Source: Proteiniphilum acetatigenes DSM 18083
Lineage (GTDB): Bacteria > Bacteroidota > Bacteroidia > Bacteroidales > Dysgonomonadaceae
Assembly (NCBI RefSeq): GCF_000380985.1
Contig: NZ_KB905693.1
Span: 1 to 64,000, forward strand
Direction: 5' to 3'
DNA: 64,000 nt
The notes under the pieces are model-generated. The model worked only from the letters and a program-made list of their open reading frames with translations. It searched no databases and was not told where the DNA came from. Shown here piece after piece: positions 16,900-25,669 of the stretch (the stretch's first letter is position 1; each line of letters begins with the position of its first letter). Position numbers and translations under genes: made by a program.

Positions 16900-17679
16900 T
16901 CACTTCTGATAAAAACGGATCCAGTCTATGTATATATCGACGGGGAGTTGTTCGATATCATATGTTCCAACCCAGCTTCCTCCTACCTGATTACTGATCA
17001 GGATATAAAAATCATCCTTAAAAGGAAACTGTTCCTCACCGAGTTCTTCTACCCTGGGATAACATAAAGTCAGCTCATCGTTAATGAAGAATCGCAGACT
17101 GTCGGGGTAGAGTTCCACCGCATAGACATTGTAATCATTCCGGCGAACAGGGTGCGTAACAGTGCGCTGAGGCCCCTCATTCCCCGCCAGGGTAAAGGGT
17201 GTGTGGATAGTCTGATAGGCAATAGAATCGAAATTCAGGTGTTCTACCACGTCTATCTCACCGCCTTCGGGCCATGGCCTACCCTCCGGCATCATCCAGA
17301 TGGCCGGCCATGCACCTTGTGCTTCTTCAAACTTAGCACGGAACTCCACTCTCCCGTCCCGGAAAGCTTTCTTTCCTTTTGTCCAGACACCTCCGGTGAG
17401 CACTTTTGCCGTATCGTCGGGTAGTATAGTATTCGGGATTCCCCTCAATACAAGGTTACCGTCCTGAAATGCAAAGCAGGAATCGGAATCGGACATAAAC
17501 TTATTCCAGTCGGAACCTCCTCTCGGAATTTTGGACCACCACAGGTCAGCCTCGGAAAGATCTCCGTAGTCGAAGTTCTCCTCCCAGACTAACCGCCACT
17601 CTTTCTTCGCCCCATTACAGGAACAGAGAAAAAAGAGAGCAGAGATCAAAGAGATAAAAAAGAATACTTTCTTCATCAT
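16900..17679 (-). CDS. GH16-family glycoside hydrolase lipoprotein
   Basis: The 259-residue protein has lipoprotein signal MMKKVFFFISLISALFFLCS followed by Cys. The catalytic motif of GH16, ExDxxE, is seen in GGEIDVVEHLNF, with the usual WPAIWMMPEG before it and the jelly-roll ends GRVEFRAKF and VDIYIDWIRFYQK. Family members cleave beta-1,3/1,4-glucans, galactans or related polymers. A GH43 and a GH123 precede it on the same strand; GH123 ends 6 bp upstream, so the two are one transcript. It is probably surface or periplasmic. Specificity cannot be read. Confidence 0.88.
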   Translation of the reverse strand: MMKKVFFFISLISALFFLCSCNGAKKEWRLVWEENFDYGDLSEADLWWSKIPRGGSDWNKFMSDSDSCFAFQDGNLVLRGIPNTILPDDTAKVLTGGVWTKGKKAFRDGRVEFRAKFEEAQGAWPAIWMMPEGRPWPEGGEIDVVEHLNFDSIAYQTIHTPFTLAGNEGPQRTVTHPVRRNDYNVYAVELYPDSLRFFINDELTLCYPRVEELGEEQFPFKDDFYILISNQVGGSWVGTYDIEQLPVDIYIDWIRFYQK

Positions 17680-17685
17680 GACTGT

Positions 17686-19461
17686 TTAATTCAGCATTTT
17701 CTTGGCATCGTTCAACTTTTCCTGCCAGTCGGAAGACGGCTCCAGTGTATTAAAATACTCGATAGCCTCTTCCAGGTGATTCAATTTTGCCAGTGATTCA
17801 GGCGTATTCTCTTCGGTGTATTTTTTGCGCAACACCCGGATCTTTTCCGCATCCTGAATTCCTTCCACCAGGCGTTCGAAACGGATAGAGCTACGGGCAT
17901 CGGGATAAACCATATAGGTATCTCCGGCCGGCCATGTCCTGAAACGCGAATCGGTGAGCGGATTTTCAACCCATGAGTTGTAGGCCCAACGCAGGAAACC
18001 ATCGAAATCGGCAGCTACGGCATGCCATGCAGCATAGACAGATTCTGCCGGAGCGGAGAAGGTAAACATATTGGGAAACTTATCGGAACAGCATACATAA
18101 TAGGTGGTGATCAGCCCTTTGGCTCTTCGTGCGGCAATCTCTTCTTTGGTTACCTTGTTACCGGCCCCAACACAAATATCCTTTATCCACGGGTAGTCCC
18201 TGTAGCTCTTATGATTGTCGGCCAAAGAAACGCCCAGTTCGGGAGCCGCGCTCTCTAAGACCCTCAACGCCGCCTGCATATCTGCCGGTGCACGCTCATC
18301 CATGGCTATATTGGTTATCTCCAACCATCCTTTTTCGCGTAAGTGACGGGTAAAATCTTTCAGAAAGACAGTCCACATCTCCACATATTCTTTCGACTGG
18401 GCTTTTAACTCTACGGTAACCACTTCCCCTTTCTCCTCATCGTTATAATGGAGTTGATTATTCCAGGTGAGCAAAGAGTAGCAATTGATCATCTTGTCGA
18501 TACCCAGGCCCATCATATACTCTACCCATTTATCGAAGATGGTATAGTCGAAAGTCCAGCTCCGGTCTTTATTTTTCGTCCAGACGATCATGTCGGCATA
18601 TGCATCATAACACTGATTATTCCACGGATCCATATTCAGGGTAGCAGTGATCACTTTTTGTCCCGCATCGGCCAGCATCTTCATCAATGGTTTCATTTTC
18701 TCGAAATGGGCATCGCTCCACACTTCCAGGTTATGCACCCTTGCCACGGCCGAAGGATGTTGCCACAGGTCAAGATGATAGAGCCACTCCGACGGTTCGG
18801 GCAGCACCTGATCCACCACATTCAATGCTATTTCAAAATCCTCCACCTTACTTCCTCCTGCATACAGGTTCAGGTTACTCTTATAGTCTCCGGCAACAGC
18901 GTCGGTGGGAATAGCGAAAGTCAGCCAGACCGGCCTGACACTCTTTGCTTCTACATTAAAGCACTCCAGGTTATCCAACATATCAGCAACCAGTGACGAC
19001 GGAAAATCTTCAGGCTTGCGGTATCCGCAACCGGGGCCGAACTCATCGGTCATCACGTAACGGACAAACCTTGCCTGTGCGACAGATGCCGGCAATTTAT
19101 TGCCCTGCCCCTCAAAGTCGGTGAATTCCAGTTCTACCTGATCAACATCGGCAGCAGACCATAAAAGAAGTTGAGCCGACAGCTTTTCTCCTTTCCAACC
19201 GGTAACAGCTACACTCTTATTGAGGGATACCTGAGGGGTTACCGATTTGGGCAGTTTATCATCGATCGAGATAAATGAGGCCTGTAAACCTCCAGCCACA
19301 TTCGTCCAGTCGGATAAGGTATCGTTTGTAGGATCCTGCATCTCTTCAAAAGTGAGACACTCTTTTTTAGGTCGTTTGCTTTCGCATGAGATAAGAGTCA
19401 AAACAGGGAATCCTATCAGTATGCATAAAGTTAACCTTACAATGGTTGATAAAATGTTCAT
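17686..19461 (-). CDS. GH123-family (DUF4091) glycosidase lipoprotein
   Basis: The 591-residue protein has a lipoprotein signal (FPVLTLISC). It shows the two-part layout of GH123 proteins: an N-terminal beta domain (VTGWKGEKLSAQLLLWS, PVWLTFAIPTDAVAGDYKSN) and a C-terminal TIM barrel with LYHLDLWQHPSAVARVHNL and a neighbouring Asp-Glu pair in TNIAMDERAPADM, the catalytic pair in GH123 substrate-assisted catalysis. It ends with GFLRWAYNSWVENPLTDSRF and DARSSIRFERLVEGIQDAEK, typical of DUF4091. Known members are beta-N-acetylgalactosaminidases, some acting on glycosphingolipids. It is cotranscribed with the GH16 gene. Confidence 0.85.
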   Translation of the reverse strand: MNILSTIVRLTLCILIGFPVLTLISCESKRPKKECLTFEEMQDPTNDTLSDWTNVAGGLQASFISIDDKLPKSVTPQVSLNKSVAVTGWKGEKLSAQLLLWSAADVDQVELEFTDFEGQGNKLPASVAQARFVRYVMTDEFGPGCGYRKPEDFPSSLVADMLDNLECFNVEAKSVRPVWLTFAIPTDAVAGDYKSNLNLYAGGSKVEDFEIALNVVDQVLPEPSEWLYHLDLWQHPSAVARVHNLEVWSDAHFEKMKPLMKMLADAGQKVITATLNMDPWNNQCYDAYADMIVWTKNKDRSWTFDYTIFDKWVEYMMGLGIDKMINCYSLLTWNNQLHYNDEEKGEVVTVELKAQSKEYVEMWTVFLKDFTRHLREKGWLEITNIAMDERAPADMQAALRVLESAAPELGVSLADNHKSYRDYPWIKDICVGAGNKVTKEEIAARRAKGLITTYYVCCSDKFPNMFTFSAPAESVYAAWHAVAADFDGFLRWAYNSWVENPLTDSRFRTWPAGDTYMVYPDARSSIRFERLVEGIQDAEKIRVLRKKYTEENTPESLAKLNHLEEAIEYFNTLEPSSDWQEKLNDAKKMLN

Positions 19462-19515
19462 ATATAATAAGATAATAGATATGTTATATATTTTAATATA
19501 TTAATATATCATCCC

Positions 19516-19529
19516 TTAATCCGGATTAA
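19516..19529. repeat. 14-bp perfect palindrome in the GH43-GH123 spacer
   Basis: TTAATCCGGATTAA equals its own reverse complement and sits in a very AT-rich 90-bp spacer. It is flanked by CC and AATTAAGG, which extend an alternative stem. It could be an operator or processing signal; no T-run follows. Confidence 0.4.
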
Positions 19530-19552
19530 TAATTAAGGTTGGTTAGACTATT

Positions 19553-21094
19553 TCACTCTTTTTCGTTCTCCAACACAAAAAAATCAATCACCGCAGGCGC
19601 TTCGGTTTCACCTATATGGATCAGTCCGGGGCGGGCGACTCTGTCCCATCGCACCAGAAATGCAACATCGAGAGGGGCATCATTCACCTGTACCCAGGAC
19701 TTACCATCTTCGCTGTAGGAGAATGTAAGGAAACATCCTCTCTCTACATCGATCTTTAAATGAGGAGTTGCTTTATCAGAGAGAGTCCGGAAAAGAACAG
19801 ACGGGTCACCATCTCTCACCGATCTCACCTCGATACTATTAGCTGCAATACCAATGGTTACCAGATTCTTATCATCGCCATACATAGTTAACCCTTTAAA
19901 ACTATCATTGATATTATTGATCTTTGTCTGGTAGCTATAGTACGTTGTTTGCGGGCGCAGACAAAGCACTGTTCCATATTCATTCCCGGCTATCTGACTT
20001 CCCGTCAGTAACAGTTCTCCGTCTTTCAGCCTCACATCTATGTCTGCGAAAGGATAGTTCCATGTCCAGTCGACTCTCAGTGCTTTCCCTGAAAAATTAT
20101 CCTTAAAATCGGACACCTTTTTCTGCACGGAACCTTCAAACGGAACAGGCTGTCTATTCACGGCCTGCTTTCCGGTTTTAAAGCGAACCCAACCGTCATC
20201 TGTCATTTTCAACTCATGCAAAACAGGTTGTCTCCCTAAGAAAAATGCATCGCCCGTCTGGTATCCGTGACTCAGATAGAAATACCGCCCATCGGGTGTA
20301 GCCACCGCAGTTCCATGTCCAACGGAAATATAATCTCCTTCCCCTCCCGAGAGAATAGGATTCCCCTCGTACTTTTCATAAGGCCCTCTAAAGTGTTTGG
20401 AACGGGCAATCCGCACGTCATAATCGCTCGAAGGGCCGCAACAACTCTTCGCCGAATAGAGGATGTAATAGTAATCACCCTGTTTAAAGTGATGTTGTCC
20501 TTCCATGCCAATCCCTTCATCATCCTTTAGCAGTGAAAACGGTTCCCCCTCCAGTCGTAATCCGTCAGTAGACAACCGGCTTCCCAGCAACTCTATGGGG
20601 CGCTGGTCAAGACCGTACGCCTTCCATGTGAGATATAGTTGTCCATTATCATTGAATACAAATGCATCGATAGCTTCGGTACCCAATTCCACGATAGGTC
20701 CATGATCCCTGAACCGGAGAGAAGTACCTTCTGCCGAGGCCACACCGATATAGGTGACATTGTCTGATTTTCGCCGGGCAGAATAATAACAATACATAAT
20801 CCCATTATGATAATACAGCTCCGGAGCCCAAAACGAATGGGAAGTCCATTCCGGCTTCTCATCAAAAATGTGCCCGGTCTGTTCCCAATTGATCAAATCC
20901 GTCGATGTAAATACCGGGTAAAAGGGAGCCCATTCAGATGATGTTGCCACCGCGTAATAGATATCTCCTACCCTGATAATGGAAGGATCGGCCATATCGC
21001 CGCGAATAACGGGATTGTCAAAAAAAGAACTTTCCTGAGGAATTGAATGGAATGTTACGAGAAAGAAAAGGACGAAAAGAATTGTTTGTTTCAT
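19553..21094 (-). CDS. GH43-family glycosidase with C-terminal beta-sandwich domain
   Basis: ATG 21094 (MKQTILFVLFFLVTFHSIPQ) gives a signal peptide; the frame upstream of it is Cys- and His-rich and non-coding in appearance. The 513-residue product has a GH43 propeller with NPVIRGDMADPSIIRVGDIY (base Asp), FWAPELYYHNGIMYCYYSAR, the Asp in GTEAIDAFVFND, the acid Glu in GIGMEGQHHFKQGDYYYILY and GHGTAV. Residues ~330-513 form a concanavalin-like C-terminal domain (FKDNFSGKALRVDWTWNYPF...), as in many beta-xylosidase/arabinofuranosidase-type GH43 proteins. It is the first gene of the GH43-GH123-GH16 group. Confidence 0.87.
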   Translation of the reverse strand: MKQTILFVLFFLVTFHSIPQESSFFDNPVIRGDMADPSIIRVGDIYYAVATSSEWAPFYPVFTSTDLINWEQTGHIFDEKPEWTSHSFWAPELYYHNGIMYCYYSARRKSDNVTYIGVASAEGTSLRFRDHGPIVELGTEAIDAFVFNDNGQLYLTWKAYGLDQRPIELLGSRLSTDGLRLEGEPFSLLKDDEGIGMEGQHHFKQGDYYYILYSAKSCCGPSSDYDVRIARSKHFRGPYEKYEGNPILSGGEGDYISVGHGTAVATPDGRYFYLSHGYQTGDAFFLGRQPVLHELKMTDDGWVRFKTGKQAVNRQPVPFEGSVQKKVSDFKDNFSGKALRVDWTWNYPFADIDVRLKDGELLLTGSQIAGNEYGTVLCLRPQTTYYSYQTKINNINDSFKGLTMYGDDKNLVTIGIAANSIEVRSVRDGDPSVLFRTLSDKATPHLKIDVERGCFLTFSYSEDGKSWVQVNDAPLDVAFLVRWDRVARPGLIHIGETEAPAVIDFFVLENEKE

Positions 21095-21171
21095 TATGAC
21101 TTTTTTTCTACCGGTAGCTGACATATCGGGGTGGATAAGATCATCATGCCGACACATGCAATTACAGCAGG

Positions 21172-21179
21172 CAAAAATA
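21172..21179 (-). promoter_or_regulatory. Possible -7 element for the GH43-GH123-GH16 operon
   Basis: The complement reads TATTTTTG, 78 bp before the GH43 start. The -33 spacing is poor, so this is tentative. Confidence 0.3.
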
Positions 21180-21233
21180 ATCATTATTTCCGTAGCAAAA
21201 AATTAAAGACAACAGCTATATTCTGCATTTTTA

Positions 21234-21264
21234 TTGCATTTTATCAATTATTCCACTATCTTTG
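21234..21264 (+). promoter_or_regulatory. Promoter of the threonine operon
   Basis: TTG at 21234-21236, 20 bp, then TATCTTTG at 21257-21264: a good Bacteroidetes -33/-7 pair. Transcription would start near 21271, about 15 nt before the leader peptide start. Confidence 0.7.
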
Positions 21265-21285
21265 CAATAAATTCAAATGTTAGCA

Positions 21286-21345
21286 ATGCAGAGATTGTAT
21301 TCAACATACCTCCACACTACCACTACTATGACCATGACCCCTTAG
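21286..21345 (+). CDS. thrL: Threonine operon leader peptide
   Basis: ATG 21286 opens a 19-codon frame ending at TAG 21343-21345. The peptide starts MQRLYST and ends HTTTTMTMTP, with seven Thr codons in all, six of them among the last nine residues. It lies just after a strong promoter and 371 bp before thrA, as expected of a ribosome-mediated attenuator that senses charged tRNA-Thr; E. coli ThrL is the parallel. A CCCC TTA GGGG hairpin covers the stop codon. Confidence 0.8.
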   Translation: MQRLYSTYLHTTTTMTMTP

Positions 21346-21405
21346 GGGGTTATGTAAATTCTTCGCACCCGGACTCGTCCGTTATTTGACGAGAAACAAC
21401 GTTCG

Positions 21406-21514
21406 ACGACCGAAGGGAGTCAAATTATTAAAAACGACCGAAGGGAGTCAAATTATTAAAAACGACCGAAGGGGAGTCAAATAATATTTAACGGCCGAAG
21501 GGGAGTCAAATTTT
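21406..21514 (+). repeat. Four tandem 28-29-bp repeats in the thr leader region
   Basis: Units begin near 21406, 21434, 21462 and 21491, each containing ACGACCGAAGGGAGTCAAAT or a close variant; the last two have an extra G (GGGGAGTC). There are no spacers between units, so this is not a CRISPR. The repeats lie between the leader peptide and thrA and could pair with the end of the leader reading frame. Confidence 0.8.
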
Positions 21515-21601
21515 CAAATTCCATACATCCATTAAATAGAATAAAGAGTTATCTGATGAGTTAATTCACTAATGTGTTGATTTGCTGATTAAATTATCAC
21601 T

Positions 21602-21635
21602 ACTCGTCCCGTCTTCCCCAAAAATCGGGACAAGT
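21602..21635 (+). repeat. Inverted repeat upstream of thrA
   Basis: ACTCGTCCCG and CGGGACAAGT pair with one mismatch around a 14-nt loop. There is no T-run, so a classical terminator is unlikely; it could be part of the attenuator or an mRNA processing structure. Confidence 0.4.
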
Positions 21636-21716
21636 TGTCGCGATCAACAAATTAGTCTATTAATTCCAATTCTAAAAAATGTTTCATATAACCTCAGGGT
21701 TAAAAATATAATCAAT

Positions 21717-24161
21717 ATGAAGGTGATGAAATTCGGGGGAACATCCGTAGGTGATCCCGATAGTTTACAACGAGTCAAGAAGATCATAGAAAGAGAGAGA
21801 GAGCCTGTCATTGTGATAGTTTCGGCGCTGGGCGGTGTAACAGACCGCCTGTTACTGTCTGCCGATTTCGCGTTGAACGGCAACCCCGGCTATAAGCCAC
21901 TGATCGACGAAATAATTCTGCGCCATGAGGAATTGATCGAAAAGATGATCTCTTCTTCTGAAGACAAAGAAGAACTAAAACAAAAGACGGGGCAGTTATT
22001 CGAAGAGTTACGCAATATTTTACAAGGGGTATTCCTTATTGGCGATCTGTCACAGAAGACCTCCGACAAGATCGTCAGCTACGGCGAACGCCTCTCCTCA
22101 CTGATTATCAGCAAGGTAATTGATATGGCACAGCTATACGATGCCACAAATTTCATCAAAACCGATAAACAATTCCGTAATCATATCCCCGATCTGGCAC
22201 GATCAAATGAATTGATCCGAAAAACATTTTCCGAAATGCCGCCGCCTCGTGTAGCAATCGTGCCCGGATTTATCTCTTCGAGCAACGACAATAATGATAT
22301 TACGAACCTGGGACGGGGTGGGTCGGACTATACGGCCGCTATCATCGCGGCAGCGATGGATGCTTCGGTGCTGGAGATATGGACGGATGTGGACGGGTTT
22401 ATGACAGCCGATCCTAAAATTATCAATTCAGCCTATGTCATTGAAGAGTTGTCGTTTACCGAAGCGATAGAGTTATCCAATTTCGGAGCAAAGGTTATCT
22501 ATCCCCCCACCATTTTCCCTGTTTATCATAAGAATATCCCCATACGAGTCAAAAACACGTTTCATCCGGAAACGGAAGGTACGCTAATTCGAAATATTCA
22601 ACCTACGCGGAACGGAAAAATCATCAAAGGTATCTCATCGATCAACGATACTGCCCTGATCACTATTCAGGGATTAGGTATGGTAGGCGTGATCGGTGTA
22701 AACAAACGCATCTTCTCTGCACTGGCCGATAACGGCATCAGCGTCTTTATCGTTTCACAGGCATCATCGGAGAACAGTTCCTCCATTGGAGTACGATCAC
22801 AGGATGCACTCCTTTCACAACAAGTGCTCAGAAAAGAATTTGCCCATGAGATAGGAATGGGAAGCATCAACGATATCATAGTGGAATATGATCTGGCGAC
22901 GATTGCCATTGTCGGGCAAAACATGAAGCATGTACCCGGTATTGCAGGGAAATTTTTCGGCGCTTTGGGACGGAATGGTATCAGTATTGTAGCGCTGGCC
23001 CAGGGAGGAGGTGAGACCAATATCTCCTGTGTAATTGCCAAGTCAGACCTGAAGAAGTCGCTCAACGTGATTCACGACTCCTTCTTCCTGTCACCATACC
23101 AGGAGTTGAACCTGTTTATCGTCGGTACCGGTACCGTGGGTGGCAACCTGCTGGAACAAATCAAACAGCAGCAAAACACACTCAAGGAGCAAAACAAATT
23201 ACGGATCAATATAGTAGGTATCGCCAACGGCCGTAGGGCATTGTTCACCAGAGAGGGTATCCCGTTGGACGGATACTTTGATAACCTGATGAAAAACGGC
23301 GTACAAAGTTCGCCGGAGCGAATCCGTGATGAGATCATCAAAATGAATATCTTTAACTCCGTATTTGTCGATTGCACGGCAAGTCCGGACATTGCAAAGC
23401 TGTATGGCGAGCTGATGGCAAAAAATATTTCGGTGGTCACCGCCAACAAGATTGCAGCCTCGTCCGACTATGAGAGTTATCGGCATCTGAAAGAAACTGC
23501 CCGTAAAGCGGGCGTGAAATTCCTGTTCGAAACGAATGTAGGAGCGGGACTTCCTATCATCAACACAATGAACTCCCTGACCAACTCGGGTGATAAGATC
23601 GTGAAACTGGAAGCAGTGCTCTCCGGTACATTGAATTTTATCTTCAACACATTGAGTGAAGATATTCCGTTCAGTAAAGCAATACGGATGGCAGTGGAGG
23701 CACAGTTCGCCGAGCCTGACCCACGTATAGACCTGAGTGGACTGGATGTAACACGGAAGTTAGTAATTCTCTCCCGCGAGGCAGGTGCCAGTGTAAATCA
23801 ATCGGATGTAAAGAAAAACCTCTTTGTGCCCCAGAAATATTTTGACGGATCGCTTGAAGAATTTTGGCAGACCATCCCCGAGATGGACACATCATTCGAG
23901 GCACGCCGGCAAGAACTGGCGAAAGAAGGAAAAAGGCTCCGGTTCGTAGCATCGTATGATAACGGCAATTGTGAAGTAGGCTTGCGGGAGGTGGAGCAGG
24001 GACATCCTTTCTACGACCTGGAAGGCAGCAACAACATCATCATGATCACTACCGAGCGGTACAATGAATACCCCATGGTGATCAAAGGATATGGCGCCGG
24101 AGCCGGCGTAACAGCCGCAGGCGTATTTTCAGATATAATTTCAATTGCAAATATTAGATGA
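21717..24161 (+). CDS. thrA: Bifunctional aspartokinase / homoserine dehydrogenase
   Basis: The start was set at ATG 21717 (MKVMKFGGTSVG), where homology to aspartokinases begins; the frame is open further upstream across the leader. The product has 814 residues, like E. coli ThrA (820). Residues 1-~300 form the kinase (KFGGTSVGDPDSLQRV, NLGRGGSDYTA, WTDVDGFMTADP). Two ACT-type regulatory segments follow to ~460 (ITIQGLGMVGVIGV, IAIVGQNMKH). Then comes homoserine dehydrogenase (IVGTGTVGGNLLEQI, TANKIAASSDYESY, NVGAGLPIINTMNSL, LSGTLNFIF). It catalyses the first and third steps from aspartate to threonine and is cytoplasmic. The operon with apgM and thrC and the Thr-rich leader indicate control by threonine. 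Confidence 0.96.
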   Translation: MKVMKFGGTSVGDPDSLQRVKKIIEREREPVIVIVSALGGVTDRLLLSADFALNGNPGYKPLIDEIILRHEELIEKMISSSEDKEELKQKTGQLFEELRNILQGVFLIGDLSQKTSDKIVSYGERLSSLIISKVIDMAQLYDATNFIKTDKQFRNHIPDLARSNELIRKTFSEMPPPRVAIVPGFISSSNDNNDITNLGRGGSDYTAAIIAAAMDASVLEIWTDVDGFMTADPKIINSAYVIEELSFTEAIELSNFGAKVIYPPTIFPVYHKNIPIRVKNTFHPETEGTLIRNIQPTRNGKIIKGISSINDTALITIQGLGMVGVIGVNKRIFSALADNGISVFIVSQASSENSSSIGVRSQDALLSQQVLRKEFAHEIGMGSINDIIVEYDLATIAIVGQNMKHVPGIAGKFFGALGRNGISIVALAQGGGETNISCVIAKSDLKKSLNVIHDSFFLSPYQELNLFIVGTGTVGGNLLEQIKQQQNTLKEQNKLRINIVGIANGRRALFTREGIPLDGYFDNLMKNGVQSSPERIRDEIIKMNIFNSVFVDCTASPDIAKLYGELMAKNISVVTANKIAASSDYESYRHLKETARKAGVKFLFETNVGAGLPIINTMNSLTNSGDKIVKLEAVLSGTLNFIFNTLSEDIPFSKAIRMAVEAQFAEPDPRIDLSGLDVTRKLVILSREAGASVNQSDVKKNLFVPQKYFDGSLEEFWQTIPEMDTSFEARRQELAKEGKRLRFVASYDNGNCEVGLREVEQGHPFYDLEGSNNIIMITTERYNEYPMVIKGYGAGAGVTAAGVFSDIISIANIR

Positions 24162-24266
24162 TGTTCGCTGCGTTCGTAAATTAGAACTCAGATTTTAATT
24201 ATGAGTTATAAGTTATGAATTATCTCCGAAGGCATTCTCAATTTTCAATTCTCAATTTTCAATTAA

Positions 24267-25490
24267 ATGAAATATATTATAATCCTTGGCGACGGCATGG
24301 CCGACGAACCCATTGCCTCATTGGGAAACAAGACAACCATACAGGCTGCCGCCACACCTTACATGGATCTATTGGCACGAAAAGGCAGAAACGGACTGTT
24401 ACACACTGTCCCTGAAGGGTTTGCCCCGGGTAGTGAGATCGCCAACCTCTCGGTCATGGGATACGATGTCGCTTCCGTATACGAGGGTCGCGGCGTACTG
24501 GAAGCAGCCAGCATGGGTGTGGATATCCTGCCGGGAGAGATGGGGATGCGCTGCAACCTGATCTGTCTCGACGGCGACCTGTTGAAAAATCATTCAGCGG
24601 GACATATCTCTACTCCCGAAGCAGCCGAACTGATCCGGTTCCTCGACGACAAATTGGGAAACGACGTATTTAGTTTCTACCCTGGCGTTTCCTATCGTCA
24701 TCTGTTGAAAATGAAAGGCGGGGACAAGCGACTCCGCTGCACTCCTCCCCACGATATTCCGGAACAACCGTTCCGGCCGCACCTGATCCAACCTGATAGC
24801 GATGAGGCAAGACCGACCGCCGAAGCTTTGAACAGGTTGATCTTTACTTCCCAGGAGATACTGGCAGATCATCCCATCAACAAAAAAAGGATAGCGGAAG
24901 GAAAAGCCCCGGCCAACAGTATCTGGCCCTGGTCGCCCGGATTTCGTCCTAAGATGAGGCCGCTCAATGAGATGTTCCTGATCCAAAGCGGCGCCGTAAT
25001 CTCGGCAGTAGACCTGATCAGGGGGATCGGTGTCTATGCCGGCCTGGAAGTGATCATGGTGGAAGGAGCTACAGGTCTTTACGACACCAATTACGAAGGG
25101 AAAGCAGAGGCAGCTCTTAAAGCACTGAAGGAAAAAGACTTTGTATATCTACATATTGAAGCCAGCGACGAGGCAGGACATGAAGGAGATGCACCGTTGA
25201 AAGTGAAAACCATCGAGTATTTGGATGCACGCATAGTAAAGACCATTTATGAAGAGACTTTACAATGGGATGAACCAGTCACTATCGCCATCCTGCCCGA
25301 CCATCCTACCCCCTGTGACATACGGACGCATACACGAGAACCTATTCCTTTCCTGATCTATCACCGGGATATTGAACCCGATAGCGTACAGGTATACGAT
25401 GAGTTTGCCGCAAAAGAAGGAAGTTACGGATTGCTCTACGGCGATCAGTTTATGAAAGCCGTCGTCGGTGCTGCGCACGATAAAAGATAG
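24267..25490 (+). CDS. apgM: ApgM-like protein, proposed homoserine kinase
   Basis: The 407-residue protein belongs to the cofactor-independent phosphoglycerate mutase (archaeal type, ApgM) family of the alkaline phosphatase superfamily: metal-binding YIIILGDGMADEP, PGSEIANLSVMGYDV, YEGRGVLEAASMGV, VYLHIEASDEAGHEGD, LPDHPTPCDIRTHT. It sits between thrA and thrC, exactly where a homoserine kinase would be expected, and no ThrB is seen nearby. A subgroup of ApgM-like proteins in such operons has been proposed to phosphorylate homoserine. That role is inferred from context; the family itself is certain. Confidence 0.85.
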   Translation: MKYIIILGDGMADEPIASLGNKTTIQAAATPYMDLLARKGRNGLLHTVPEGFAPGSEIANLSVMGYDVASVYEGRGVLEAASMGVDILPGEMGMRCNLICLDGDLLKNHSAGHISTPEAAELIRFLDDKLGNDVFSFYPGVSYRHLLKMKGGDKRLRCTPPHDIPEQPFRPHLIQPDSDEARPTAEALNRLIFTSQEILADHPINKKRIAEGKAPANSIWPWSPGFRPKMRPLNEMFLIQSGAVISAVDLIRGIGVYAGLEVIMVEGATGLYDTNYEGKAEAALKALKEKDFVYLHIEASDEAGHEGDAPLKVKTIEYLDARIVKTIYEETLQWDEPVTIAILPDHPTPCDIRTHTREPIPFLIYHRDIEPDSVQVYDEFAAKEGSYGLLYGDQFMKAVVGAAHDKR

Positions 25491-25669
25491 TGTGCTACGC
25501 ACGGTAGTGGCTTCATCGATATTCGCTTCGAGCGATAAAAGGATGATGGAGAATTGACAATGGATAATTGATAGTTGACAATGAAAATTAGCAATTGATA
25601 ATTTTTCACTTTTTATTTTAGTTTAAAAAGTCCTGGTTCTAAAAATCTTTATTCTTTACTCTTTATTCT
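25491..25669 (+). other. Spacer with short AT-rich direct repeats before thrC
   Basis: Repeats of the form AATTGA(C/T)AAT recur several times between 25553 and 25605. Such spacers are common in this phylum. No gene is seen. Confidence 0.4.

Noticed and set aside
18448-18996. 182-codon ORF opposite the GH123 gene
   Set aside because: Shadow of the GH123 coding frame; no signal, domain or promoter.
21406-21514. Repeat array as a CRISPR
   Set aside because: Units of 28-29 bp follow each other without spacers, there are only four, and no cas genes are nearby.
21582-21716. Upstream extension of thrA
   Set aside because: Aspartokinase homology begins at MKVMKFGGTSVG (21717), and the extension runs across an inverted repeat in the leader.
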